Part shown: positions 40,576 through 52,075 of the stretch, piece after piece
Layout: each line of letters starts with the position of its first letter
Numbering within the stretch: position 1 is the first letter of the stretch
Assembly (NCBI GenBank): GCA_016869595.1
Contig: VGDT01000003.1
Coordinates: 32,266-96,265, forward strand
Length of the DNA: 64,000 bases
Source of the DNA: Alphaproteobacteria bacterium
GTDB taxonomy: Bacteria; Pseudomonadota; Alphaproteobacteria; Rhizobiales; Beijerinckiaceae
Reading direction: 5' to 3'
Notes under the pieces: generated by a model
Databases searched by the model: none
What the model saw: only the letters and a program-made list of their open reading frames with translations
Told to the model about the DNA's origin: nothing
Translations under genes and position numbers: made by a program

Positions 40576-42387
40576 TCAACTACTCAGATGAACCTCTAGA
40601 CCGTTGGCCTTTCGTATGAAGCTAATCAGCTCAACAACTCGATTTCGAAGATCGAGGCATGAAAGATCTGCAGCGGTTTCGCATACCCGCTGGGCGACGC
40701 GCACCTTGTCGACCTCCTTGACGATCGCTTTACCCGGCTGACCGTCGTCTCCCAGCCGCTTAAAGTACAAAGCATGTTCGAATCGGCCATTCTTGTGGTG
40801 GGTGCCGTATACTTTAGAGTGAACGTTCTTCACCGCATCCTGCAGCATTTCGTACGGGATATAATTTTCAATTTCCCGCCCGGCTGTAACCCAGGCAGGT
40901 CCCCTCGATCTGGAAAACTCTTCGATAATGCGGGATTTAGTTTGATTCAAAGCGTCAGATGCGGAACGCTTGTCGCTATCGATCACAATAGCGCTATTTC
41001 GGTTTAAGGCCATTAGATTTACAAATTGCTTGACCTCTTCGTCTGATTCCATGTCGTCACCCGACAAATGGCTGAGCAGTCTACCGCCATAAAACATAAT
41101 CGAGTAATGGGTGCTTTCGATAAGTTCGTCGTCGAGCGACGCTATCCAGTGTTTCAGATAGATTCTGTCAGATGGCCCTTCAACCCAAATTACTGCGTTT
41201 GCTTGAAGCAGGTCTGAAGCCTTATACCCAAGATCCACGCATATTCCAAAGCGCTCACGCTTGAGAATTGTTTCTGTAATCTGCGTCTTGGCTCCATCGT
41301 TGCTGACATGAAACACGGCGGACCCAGGAGTATCGATGAAGCAGGCGGAGTGGGTAGCAATAAAATACTGATTTGAAGTATATTTTTGCAAATAGGAAAC
41401 GAGCTTTCTCTGTAAGATTGGATGAAGGTGAAGCTCCGGCTCTTCAATACATATTATCATATTTTCATGTGAGATGCAGGCAGCAGCGATGACAATTAGC
41501 TCGTGAATTCCCGTTCCGAGTGCGGAAAGAGGCAATTTCTTTCCATTCATTTCCACTACAATATGTTGGCGGTTGTGAGGTATCTGGATCTGCGCAGACT
41601 TTTCGCCACTCACATCCACCAACAATTTGTTAATTCTCTCAAACACCTCCTTGTCTTGTGGTCTATCGTAATCCGGGTTTTGAAGAGTGGCTAAGCGATC
41701 TATCAGACCCTGTCCGCTAAGATCAGAGTAGTCTTGATCCTTGGGACCGATTTGCCGGATTGCAGGAATAAGACCCGCTTGAGGCAATTGGATCTTGGCT
41801 CGCGATCTAAGTGCTTGGATGGATTCCGGGAACCAATGCGCTTGATAGGCGCCGCCGTTTCTTCCAGTTGAGAGTGACCAAAAAGATTCCCACTCATCGG
41901 GCCGCATAACAGTCAGTCCGGTCTGAGCGTCAATTCCTTTGTCGAAATCAAAAGAGGGAGGTGGAAAAGCTCCTCTTGCTGGAGGAATCGGAGTTCTGAA
42001 CCAAATCACCCCACCTTCGTCAAAATAAGCGATGAGTTTTGTAACGAGGTCTTTTGAATCGAAATTATGTCCATGTTGGACGCGCTGAGGGGGTAAGCCG
42101 GTAGTCGCCATTTCTAGGAAGTGCGTTGATGGAATCGCAAGGCACGCACTCAGCGTCCCTTGGCTTGAACCCAAATGTACATCAAGAGAATCGAGTTGAT
42201 TTGCTCTTTCACCTTCCCTTCCTGGATAATTTGACAAATGCCTTGAGATAAAATTCAGCACTGTTGATTTTCCAGAGTTATTTGATCCAATGAAAAAGTT
42301 AAAGCGCTTGAATGGACACAAGGACTGTATTTGATCGCCAATCCCTCGATAATATTGCAGTTTTAAGCCGTGTAAGAAAATGCCCAT
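40576..42387 (-). CDS. OLD-like AAA/ABC-type ATPase with C-terminal TOPRIM-like domain
   Basis: Walker A FIGSNNSGKSTVLNF; Walker B MIICIEEPELHLHPILQRKL; H-loop FIATHSACFID; TOPRIM-like WVEGPSDRIYLKHW ... AIVIDSDKRSASD. Confidence 0.82.
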   Translation of the reverse strand: MGIFLHGLKLQYYRGIGDQIQSLCPFKRFNFFIGSNNSGKSTVLNFISRHLSNYPGREGERANQLDSLDVHLGSSQGTLSACLAIPSTHFLEMATTGLPPQRVQHGHNFDSKDLVTKLIAYFDEGGVIWFRTPIPPARGAFPPPSFDFDKGIDAQTGLTVMRPDEWESFWSLSTGRNGGAYQAHWFPESIQALRSRAKIQLPQAGLIPAIRQIGPKDQDYSDLSGQGLIDRLATLQNPDYDRPQDKEVFERINKLLVDVSGEKSAQIQIPHNRQHIVVEMNGKKLPLSALGTGIHELIVIAAACISHENMIICIEEPELHLHPILQRKLVSYLQKYTSNQYFIATHSACFIDTPGSAVFHVSNDGAKTQITETILKRERFGICVDLGYKASDLLQANAVIWVEGPSDRIYLKHWIASLDDELIESTHYSIMFYGGRLLSHLSGDDMESDEEVKQFVNLMALNRNSAIVIDSDKRSASDALNQTKSRIIEEFSRSRGPAWVTAGREIENYIPYEMLQDAVKNVHSKVYGTHHKNGRFEHALYFKRLGDDGQPGKAIVKEVDKVRVAQRVCETAADLSCLDLRNRVVELISFIRKANGLEVHLSS

Positions 42388-42415
42388 GAGCAAATCCGTC
42401 AGTTGATTAGCGGGA

Positions 42416-44356
<1,941 letters not shown>

Positions 44357-44379
44357 TATTTTTCTGACGCCTTCGAGTT

Positions 44380-44541
44380 CGTCATGGCCGGGCTTGACCC
44401 GGCCATCCACGCCATGATGCTGCGCGATCCCTATTCAGCGGATCGTATTACAGTCTTTCAACTGCAGCCGATACGTCCGCGTGGATGCCCGCGACAAGCG
44501 CGGGCATGACGCGCCAAGGGACAAGCGCGGGCATGACGCGC
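44380..44541. repeat. Palindromic repeats (family C): CATGGCCGGGCTTGACCCGGCCATCCACG and GTGGATGCCCGCGACAAGCGCGGGCATGAC (second one partly duplicated)
   Basis: Inverted repeats directly visible upstream of acs; GACAAGCGCGGGCATGACGCG present twice. Confidence 0.8.
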
Positions 44542-44560
44542 ATGGGATTGAAGTTCGCGC

Positions 44561-45175
44561 TCATCCTTTGCCTGCGCGCGCCAACTCGACATTGTGCTGC
44601 ATGCGCCGAACCATGAGCCGCATCAGGTAAAAGCCGAATTGGGGGGTCTGCGCCGCGAGCTGCAAGAGATCGTCGTAGCGCACGCAGAGAAGCTCGACGT
44701 CCGTCGCGGCGACCGCGGTGGCGGTGCGGCGATTCTCATCGGTGAACATCCCCATCTCGCCAAAGAGCGCGCCGGGCTTCAGCGTCACGTCGGGCTCGCG
44801 CAGATGGATTTCGCCGCGCACCAAAAGATAGGCTTCCTCCGACAAATCGCCCTTGCGATGCAGGACGAAGCCTTCGGACAGTTTTAGCGGCTTCATATAG
44901 GGGCGCAGCCATTCGAAATCGAAATCCTCGGAGGCGGCGGCGCGAATGTCCTGGACAAGGCGCTGCATCTGCCGAAGCCGCAGCACATTGACCGGCACCA
45001 GAAAGGCGTTGAGCGCGAAGAGCGGGTAGAGACCCTTCAAGAAGAAATAAAGAGCGAACAGCGCATTGGCGAGGATCGCCGCGATGCGCAAGGGGATCAT
45101 GGTGTTCGACACATAGACGAACACGCTCGCCGCCGCGGCGAGATAGCCGATCGCTTCGATAACGAGAGCGTTCAT
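44561..45175 (-). CDS. Membrane protein with cyclic-nucleotide-binding domain (Popeye/YgjV-like architecture)
   Basis: Three N-terminal TM helices then [58 protein letters not shown] cNMP-binding fold. Confidence 0.75.
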   Translation of the reverse strand: MNALVIEAIGYLAAAASVFVYVSNTMIPLRIAAILANALFALYFFLKGLYPLFALNAFLVPVNVLRLRQMQRLVQDIRAAASEDFDFEWLRPYMKPLKLSEGFVLHRKGDLSEEAYLLVRGEIHLREPDVTLKPGALFGEMGMFTDENRRTATAVAATDVELLCVRYDDLLQLAAQTPQFGFYLMRLMVRRMQHNVELARAGKG

Positions 45176-45308
45176 CCGTAGATCTTTTTGGAGCGCGACA
45201 GGTCGGTCGCGGGCGATCTTAGATCAAAGGGCCGCGCCCCCGATAGGCTTCCTTTGCGCGCGGGCGGGGGATTTGATAAAGGGCGCGCTTGAACCCACAG
45301 GTCCCCAA

Positions 45309-45914
45309 ATGGAAAAATTCACCACGCTGACCGGCGTCGCCGCGCCGCTGCCGATCATGAACGTCGATACGGACATGATCATTCCCAAGCAGTATCTCAA
45401 AACCATTCAGCGCACCGGCCTCGGCAAGGGCCTCTTTTCGGAGATGCGCTATCGCGAGGACGGCTCGGAGAACCCCGATTTCGTGCTGAACCAGCCCGCC
45501 TACCGCAACGCCAGCATTCTCGTCGCCGGCGACAATTTCGGCTGCGGCTCGTCGCGCGAACATGCGCCCTGGGCGCTGCTCGATTTCGGCGTCCGTTGCA
45601 TCATTTCGACAAGCTTCGCCGACATTTTCTACAACAATTGCTTCAAGAACGGGATCTTGCCGATCACGGTCAGCCAGGCCGAGCTCGACAGACTGATGGA
45701 CGACGCCAAGCGCGGCGCGAACGCCACGCTGACCATCGATCTTGAGGCGCAGGAAATTCGCGGGCCCGACGGCGGCGTCATCAAATTCGACATCGATCCC
45801 TTTCGCAAGCATTGCCTGCTGAATGGACTCGATGACATCGGGCTGACGCTCCAAAAGGCCAAGAAGATCGATGATTATGAAAAGCAGGCCGCGGCGAAGC
45901 GCCCTTGGGCGTGA
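45309..45914 (+). CDS. leuD: 3-isopropylmalate dehydratase small subunit
   Basis: [50 protein letters not shown]. Confidence 0.96.
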   Translation: MEKFTTLTGVAAPLPIMNVDTDMIIPKQYLKTIQRTGLGKGLFSEMRYREDGSENPDFVLNQPAYRNASILVAGDNFGCGSSREHAPWALLDFGVRCIISTSFADIFYNNCFKNGILPITVSQAELDRLMDDAKRGANATLTIDLEAQEIRGPDGGVIKFDIDPFRKHCLLNGLDDIGLTLQKAKKIDDYEKQAAAKRPWA

Positions 45915-46001
45915 CTGCGACTCGCAGCGCGGCGCCGCACACCACATATTTCAGATGCGGCGCTCATCGGATAGAGCACGGTTAACGCTTCCAAACCTTG
46001 G

Positions 46002-47012
46002 ATGCCCAGAGCGACGGACAAGGCGCGCTTGAGCTATCTTTCCGCACTTTCACTGCGTTTTCGCGCCGCCGGCCAGTCGCTGGCGCGGCTCGCGGAAGGC
46101 GTCAGGCGGTCCCGCAAGCCCGACGAAATCTTCGAAGGCCAGTGGATCGACGCCGGCGCCGAAAATTTAGGCGCCGACGCTGACGAAGAAGCGCGGGACA
46201 AGGCCTTTTGGGGACCAGCCCCCAGCGTGGATCAGCAGGCCGCATTTGAGCCGCGCTCGGCCTACCACGAGCCAGCCGGATTCGACGGCGAGGGCCTGCT
46301 GTCGGTTCACAACCTGGCGAAGTCTTATAAATCGCGCCGCGTCGTGGAAGACGTGAGCCTGCATGTCGCGCGCGGCGAAGCAGTCGGACTCCTCGGTCCC
46401 AACGGCGCCGGCAAAACCACCGTTTTTTATATGATCACCGGGCTGGTGAAGCCCGATAGGGGCGTCATTTCGCTCGACGGCTATGATGTGACGCCGCTGC
46501 CCATGTATCGCCGCGCTCGGCTCGGAATCGGCTATCTACCCCAGGAAGCCTCGGTATTTCGGGGCTTGTCGGTGGAGGATAATATCCGCGCCGTCCTCGA
46601 GATCACTCAACCGGACGCCAAAAAGCGCGAAGAAGAACTCGACGCCCTTCTCGAAGAATTCCGCCTCACCGGCCTGCGCCACACGCCCGCCGTGGCGCTT
46701 TCAGGCGGCGAAAGACGGCGCTGCGAAATCGCCCGGGCGCTCGCCGGCCATCCCTCCTTCATGCTGCTCGACGAGCCTTTCGCCGGCATCGATCCGATTG
46801 CCGTCGGCGGCATTCAGGACCTCGTGCGGCATTTAAAAGCGCGCGGGATCGGCGTGCTCATCACCGACCACAGCGTTCGCGAAACGCTAGGTCTCACTGA
46901 CCGCGCCTATATCATCTACAACGGCCATGTGCTGACCGAAGGCGCGCCTGAGGAAATCGTCGCCAATCCGGACGTGCGGCGGATCTATCTGGGCGAAGAT
47001 TTCCGCATGTAG
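46002..47012 (+). CDS. lptB: LPS export ABC transporter ATP-binding protein LptB
   Basis: VGLLGPNGAGKTTVFYMITGLVKPDRG; LSGGERRRCEIARAL; LLDEPFAGIDPIAV; about 100-residue N-terminal extension. Confidence 0.94.
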   Translation: MPRATDKARLSYLSALSLRFRAAGQSLARLAEGVRRSRKPDEIFEGQWIDAGAENLGADADEEARDKAFWGPAPSVDQQAAFEPRSAYHEPAGFDGEGLLSVHNLAKSYKSRRVVEDVSLHVARGEAVGLLGPNGAGKTTVFYMITGLVKPDRGVISLDGYDVTPLPMYRRARLGIGYLPQEASVFRGLSVEDNIRAVLEITQPDAKKREEELDALLEEFRLTGLRHTPAVALSGGERRRCEIARALAGHPSFMLLDEPFAGIDPIAVGGIQDLVRHLKARGIGVLITDHSVRETLGLTDRAYIIYNGHVLTEGAPEEIVANPDVRRIYLGEDFRM

Positions 47013-47186
47013 CGCCCGTATGGCGCTGTTTTCGCGCGCCGCCCGACTGTCCGTACCAATGATTAATGATTGGGCGTTTTGCTCGGCGCGGCGCTGTTTT
47101 TTTGGCCCTGCGCGCTCTTCCTTGAAATGCTATAAGCAAAAAACGGGCCGCAGAGAAGCGGTTGGCGTTCGAGTGGGTCGGGCGAA

Positions 47187-48752
47187 ATGGCGATTTCCAC
47201 CAAATTGATGATGCGTCAGGGCCAGGCCCTGGTGATGACCCCGCAGTTGCTCCAGGCGATCAAGCTGCTGCAATTCTCGAATTTAGAGCTCTCCGCTTAT
47301 TTGCATGACGAACTCGAGCGTAATCCGCTGCTCGAAGCTCAGGACGGCGACGGTCCTGTTGAGACCGCCGACCATTCCCAGGACGTCCAGTCGAGCGACG
47401 CCGACGCTTTCGAAGGGCCGCAGGAAGGCGACTGGGCGCGCCAAGATCTCGCCGTCGACTCGGCGACGCTTTCGGCTGATCTCGGCGCCGACATGAGCAA
47501 CGCCTTCGAAGCCGAAGGACCGACCATCGGCGAGCGCCCGCGGGACGAGGCTCCTGACGGCGCCGGACTTTCAGCGACGTCGTGGACCGGCGCCGCCGGC
47601 GGCGGACCGTCCGACGGCGAGGCTCCAAATCTCGAAGCCTATGTCGCCGAGCAACCCAATCTTCACGAGCATCTCGCACGACAGCTTGCGCTCGCTTGCC
47701 CCGATCCCCGTCATCGGATCATCGGCCAGGCGATCATCGACGGGATCGACGAGAGCGGCTATCTGCGCGAGGATCTCGCTGAGATCGCTGCGCGTCTGGA
47801 GACGGACATTGCCGAAGCCGAGCGGGTCCTGGCGACGATCCAGACCTTCGACCCGTCCGGCGTCGGAGCGCGCGATCTCGCCGAATGTCTCGCGATCCAG
47901 CTTAAGGAGCGCGATCGTTATGATCCGGCGATGCAGGCGTTCGTCGCCAATCTCCCGCTCGTCGCGCGCCGCGATTTCGCGCAGCTCGCCAAGCTTTGCC
48001 GCGTCGATGAAGAAGACATCGCCGATATGGCGGGTGAGTTGCGCCGGCTGGAGCCCAAGCCCGGCCGCGCTTTCGGCGGCGCGCCGATTCAACCGCTCGT
48101 CGCCGACGTGATCGTGCGCGCCGCAGCGGACGGCGGCTGGCGCGTCGAGCTCAATGCCGACGCGCTGCCGCGTGTGCTGGTCAACCACAGCTATGCGGCG
48201 CAGGTCAGCGCCGCCGCCGCAGGCCCCGCTGACAAAAGCTTCATCTCGAATTGTCTGCAGAACGCGAACTGGTTGACCAAGAGCCTCGAGCAAAGGGCCC
48301 GCACGATTTTGCGGGTCGCGTCGGAAATCGTGCGGTTGCAGGACGCCTTCCTGACGCATGGCGTGGAACATCTGCGTCCGTTGAATCTGCGCACGGTCGC
48401 AGACGCCATCGGCATGCATGAATCGACAGTGTCGCGGGTGACTTCGAACAAATACATGATGACCTCGCGCGGCGTCTTCGAACTCAAATATTTCTTCTCC
48501 GCTTCGATCGCGACGACGAGCGGCGGAGCGGCGCATTCGGCCGAAGCCGTGCGTTTCCGGATCAAGCAGATGATCGATCGCGAGACGCCCGACGACATTC
48601 TGTCGGACGACGCCATCGTCGCGCGGCTAAAGGCGAACGACATCGACATCGCTCGGCGCACGGTCGCCAAATATCGCGACAGTCTGCGCATTCCGTCGTC
48701 GGTCGATCGACGCCGCGCCAAGCTTACGCAGGTGCGTGCGGCAACCCATTAA
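47187..48752 (+). CDS. rpoN: RNA polymerase sigma-54 factor
   Basis: LMMRQGQALVMTPQLLQAIKLLQFSNLEL; ARRTVAKYRDSLRIPSSVDRR RpoN box. Confidence 0.96.
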   Translation: MAISTKLMMRQGQALVMTPQLLQAIKLLQFSNLELSAYLHDELERNPLLEAQDGDGPVETADHSQDVQSSDADAFEGPQEGDWARQDLAVDSATLSADLGADMSNAFEAEGPTIGERPRDEAPDGAGLSATSWTGAAGGGPSDGEAPNLEAYVAEQPNLHEHLARQLALACPDPRHRIIGQAIIDGIDESGYLREDLAEIAARLETDIAEAERVLATIQTFDPSGVGARDLAECLAIQLKERDRYDPAMQAFVANLPLVARRDFAQLAKLCRVDEEDIADMAGELRRLEPKPGRAFGGAPIQPLVADVIVRAAADGGWRVELNADALPRVLVNHSYAAQVSAAAAGPADKSFISNCLQNANWLTKSLEQRARTILRVASEIVRLQDAFLTHGVEHLRPLNLRTVADAIGMHESTVSRVTSNKYMMTSRGVFELKYFFSASIATTSGGAAHSAEAVRFRIKQMIDRETPDDILSDDAIVARLKANDIDIARRTVAKYRDSLRIPSSVDRRRAKLTQVRAATH

Positions 48753-49006
48753 TTGTCCGTGGTTGTTCACATCGGCGAGAAGCCTTGCCAGTGCTGAAGA
48801 ATCCATTGACTTCGGGCGCCGAGGCTTCTAACGCTGCGCGGAATTTCGGCTCATTGGCTAGACAGTCGGCGGTTCGCCGAAGCCTCGGGCGGAGTTCCAG
48901 GCGGATAAGGCGCATGATGTGGTTGGTCGGACGGCTCGCGGCGGTCGCGGCTGTCTCTTCCGTGCGGCAAGAACGTCTCTCGCCCAACAAAAGTTCGGAT
49001 CGAAAA

Positions 49007-49600
49007 ATGTCTCTCAGGGTCTCCGGCAAAAATCTCAACATCGGCGAATCTCTTCGCGCCCATGTGACGCAGAGACTTGAGACGGCGGCCGCAAAATATT
49101 TCGAGGGCCACGTCAGCGGTCACGTGACCATTTCTCCAGAGGGCTCCGGCTATCGGGCCGACTGCAGCCTGCATCTCGCCTCGGGCATCGTGTTGCAGGC
49201 CGACGGCCGCGCTCAGGAGCCTTACGCCTGTTTCGAACAAGCGGCGGACCGCCTCGAAAAGCGCCTCCGCCGCTATAAGAGCCGGCTCAGGAGCCACCAC
49301 GAACATGGCCAAGGCTCAGGCGATGGCGCTCAAGCGGAGGTCGTCGCCTATCACATCCTCGAGGCGCCCGATCAGGAGATCGAGGCCCCGGCGGAGTTCA
49401 GCCCCGCGATCATCGCAGAATCGACCACCAAACTGCGCCGGCTTTCGGTTTCGGCGGCGGTTCTCGATCTCGATCTGACCGGCGCGCCCGTCGTGGTGTT
49501 CCGGCACGCCAATACCGGCCGCGTGAACGTCGTCTATCGGCGAGGAGACGAGAATATCGGCTGGATCGACACTCCCGAGTCGGAGGGCGACGCGCGCTGA
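49007..49600 (+). CDS. hpf: Ribosome hibernation promoting factor (long form)
   Basis: MSLRVSGKNLNIGESLRAHVTQRLETAAAKYF; C-terminal VVVFRHANTGRVNVVYRRGDENIGWID. Confidence 0.94.
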   Translation: MSLRVSGKNLNIGESLRAHVTQRLETAAAKYFEGHVSGHVTISPEGSGYRADCSLHLASGIVLQADGRAQEPYACFEQAADRLEKRLRRYKSRLRSHHEHGQGSGDGAQAEVVAYHILEAPDQEIEAPAEFSPAIIAESTTKLRRLSVSAAVLDLDLTGAPVVVFRHANTGRVNVVYRRGDENIGWIDTPESEGDAR

Positions 49601-49786
49601 CGAAAAGAAGCGCGCTTGCGTAAAAAACGTCGTAGGACGGCCATAATGACGGCCGCCTCGGCATGTATCTTGCCATTTTCCCATGTCCCTTCGGGTTCTG
49701 GCGGAAATAGCGAGACGTTGAAATTTCAAGGAGGGTCGGAGTCTTCGTTGGCCCTAGACCTCCATGAGAAGCAGGATGATCGTCGC

Positions 49787-50251
49787 ATGCGACCAACGGA
49801 CTTGGTTTCGCCGGATTCGGTCTGCGCCTCACTAAAGGCTACGACGAAGAAGCAGCTCTTGCAGGAACTCAGCGACAGGGCCTCGAAGATTTGCGGGTTA
49901 CCCGCCCGCGAAATCTTCGATGCGCTTCTCCACCGCGAGCGGCTGGGTTCGACCGGCATCGGCGACGGCATCGCCATCCCGCACGGCAAGCTTTCGAAAT
50001 TGAAGGGAATTTGCGGTGTCTTCGGACGGTTGGACCGGCCTGTCGATTTCGGTTCGCTCGACGGCGCGCCGGTCGATCTCGTCTTTACGATTCTGACGCC
50101 CGAAAGTTCAGGGGCCGACCATCTCAAGGCGCTCGCCTGCGCCGCCAGAATGCTGAGGGATCCGGGTCTGGTGGCGACAATACGCGCCACGCGCGACGAT
50201 GATGCGCTCTATTCGCTCATCGCGCAGCGCTCAAAGCCCTTTGCGGCGTAA
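49787..50251 (+). CDS. ptsN: PTS IIA-like nitrogen regulatory protein
   Basis: RERLGSTGIGDGIAIPHGKLSKLKGICGVFGRL; downstream of rpoN-hpf. Confidence 0.94.
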   Translation: MRPTDLVSPDSVCASLKATTKKQLLQELSDRASKICGLPAREIFDALLHRERLGSTGIGDGIAIPHGKLSKLKGICGVFGRLDRPVDFGSLDGAPVDLVFTILTPESSGADHLKALACAARMLRDPGLVATIRATRDDDALYSLIAQRSKPFAA

Positions 50252-50265
50252 CGGTCGCGCCGCTC

Positions 50266-50544
50266 TTAGAGCGGCGCGCTACGTTTTTGGGCGCCGCCTC
50301 CATGCGAGGCATGTCCGCCCTTGCGGCCGGCCTCCGAAGCCAGCGCATGGTCGCGCGAGAAGCTCCGCTTAGCCGGATTGACGCTCTGACCGCCCTTACG
50401 CCCTGCGCGGGCCGCAAGATCCGGATTCTGCGAAAAACTGCGTTTTTCGTCAGGAACGCTCTGGCCGCCTTTACGCGCAATCGCGCGTTGCTTTTCGGGA
50501 TCCATAGACGCGAAGCCGCGACTGGATTTCTTCATCTCCTCCAT
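50266..50544 (-). CDS. KGG-repeat general stress protein
   Basis: RGFASMDPEKQRAIARKGGQSVPDEKRSFSQNPDLAARAGRKGGQSVNPAKRSFSRDHALASEAGRKGGHASHG. Confidence 0.88.
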   Translation of the reverse strand: MEEMKKSSRGFASMDPEKQRAIARKGGQSVPDEKRSFSQNPDLAARAGRKGGQSVNPAKRSFSRDHALASEAGRKGGHASHGGGAQKRSAPL

Positions 50545-50696
50545 GGGCCGCCTCTCAATTCCCCCAGCGCCTACGGCTATAACTCCTCTCGGGGGCCAAT
50601 GTTTCTTGGACGCTGCGATTTATCTTCGCAGTTCCAGACGCTGCTCTGAACGGGTATGAGACGGCTAAATCAAACTAATTGCAAGAGAATTAGTAA

Positions 50697-51512
50697 TTAC
50701 ATACCGATCCGCGGCTCTGTTCTTTCGCGTCGTCCGGCGCGTCGATCGAAAAACAGCGCCTGGCTGATGACGGCCTTGAGGCTCTCAACATTGAAGGGCT
50801 TTGCGATAAGAAAGGCGGGTTCCGGCGGTTCGCCGGTTAAAAACCGCTCCGGGTAGGCAGTGACGAAAATCACTGGGATAGACAAAGAGTTAAGGATTTC
50901 ATTGACGGCGTCGAGCCCCGAGCTGCCGTCCGCGAGCTGGATGTCGGCGAGGATCAGCCCCGGATTGCTTTCCTGAATGGCGGCGACCGCCTCGCCGTGG
51001 GTCCGCGGCATGCCGACGACGCGGTGGCCAAGCTCCTCGACGATGCTTCTGAGGTCATGCGCGATCAGCGGCTCGTCCTCGATGATCAGCACATCGGTGG
51101 CGATCTGGTCGGCGATCTCGCCATTTGCGGCTTCGATCAGCGCGCCCGCCTCGCGCTCCGAAACCTGCAGGGTCTGCCCAATCTGGTCGAGGTCGAATCC
51201 TTCGAGCGCCTGCAACAAAAAGGCGATTCTCGGCTTCAGCGAAATCGCCTCGAGGTTGCGCCGGCCGTTTTCCTCCAGCGCGCCGGAACGGTCGATGTGG
51301 GCATTAATCGGCGACGCCGCCCAGACGTTCAGGAACAGACGGTAAACAGCGACGCGCAGGTCATCTGCGTCGGAAATTCGCCCCGGTTCCGCGACGACGG
51401 TTTCGAGCGTGGTCAGCACATAGGCGTCGCCTCCCTCCCGATCGCCGACCAATGCGCGCGCAAAGCGTCTCAAATAGGGAATATGCGCAGAAATTTCCTT
51501 TGATGCCGACAT
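50697..51512 (-). CDS. phyR: General stress response regulator PhyR
   Basis: Sigma-like N-terminus plus receiver domain DVLIIEDEPLIAHDLRSIVEELGHRVVG ... PGLILADIQLADGSSGLDAV. Confidence 0.94.
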   Translation of the reverse strand: MSASKEISAHIPYLRRFARALVGDREGGDAYVLTTLETVVAEPGRISDADDLRVAVYRLFLNVWAASPINAHIDRSGALEENGRRNLEAISLKPRIAFLLQALEGFDLDQIGQTLQVSEREAGALIEAANGEIADQIATDVLIIEDEPLIAHDLRSIVEELGHRVVGMPRTHGEAVAAIQESNPGLILADIQLADGSSGLDAVNEILNSLSIPVIFVTAYPERFLTGEPPEPAFLIAKPFNVESLKAVISQALFFDRRAGRRERTEPRIGM

Positions 51513-51612
51513 GTCTTACAACTCCAGCAGCATCGAGCCCCCGAAGGGGATGAGTGCGGGCTAAGCTGATTCAGAACCTGGACAATGCGTCAAAACTGCT
51601 CAGCCTTTTTGG

Positions 51613-51637
51613 GGAACCAATCCTTTAGCGGTGCGTT
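51613..51637 (+). promoter_or_regulatory. EcfG-type sigma promoter upstream of nepR-ecfG
   Basis: GGAAC-N16-CGTT (ggaaccaatcctttagcggtgcgtt). Confidence 0.88.
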
Positions 51638-51709
51638 TTGCCTATCGTCCTTGCGGCGCACTATAACGCGGCGGCTCCAGAAATCATGCATATTAAAATA
51701 GAGGGCTCC

Positions 51710-52075
51710 ATGGTGAAAAAGAATCCGGAGAATATGGTTGCACGCGCGAAGGCAGACGACGAAGCTTTCGCGGGCGACGGGCGGTATTCTCCGAGACCTG
51801 GCCCGCGCAGGATGGAGACGTTTGCAGGATGGGTGATGACTCGTGACGAATTCGGCGATCCTCGCCGAGGGGGGGAGGCGCGCTGCGGCGCAAAGCCGGC
51901 GCAGCGCCAGCGGTCGGTGGAATTCCAAGACGCGATCGGAAGGGAGCTCCGCAACCTTTACGACGACGTCGTGGCTCAGCCTGTTCCCGATCGGTTTCTG
52001 AAACTCTTGAACCAACTCGAAACAAATGTGCTATCCTCGTCGGCGACATCAGGCGCCTCGAGGAAGAGTGAGTGA
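51710..52075 (+). CDS. nepR: NepR anti-sigma factor
   Basis: IGRELRNLYDDVVAQPVPDRFLKLLNQLE core; between phyR and ecfG. Confidence 0.88.
   Translation: MVKKNPENMVARAKADDEAFAGDGRYSPRPGPRRMETFAGWVMTRDEFGDPRRGGEARCGAKPAQRQRSVEFQDAIGRELRNLYDDVVAQPVPDRFLKLLNQLETNVLSSSATSGASRKSE

Noticed and set aside
44357-44410. N-terminal extension of acs ORF ([18 protein letters not shown])
   Set aside because: Encoded by a family C palindromic repeat; the conserved acetyl-CoA synthetase start is [15 protein letters not shown] at 44356
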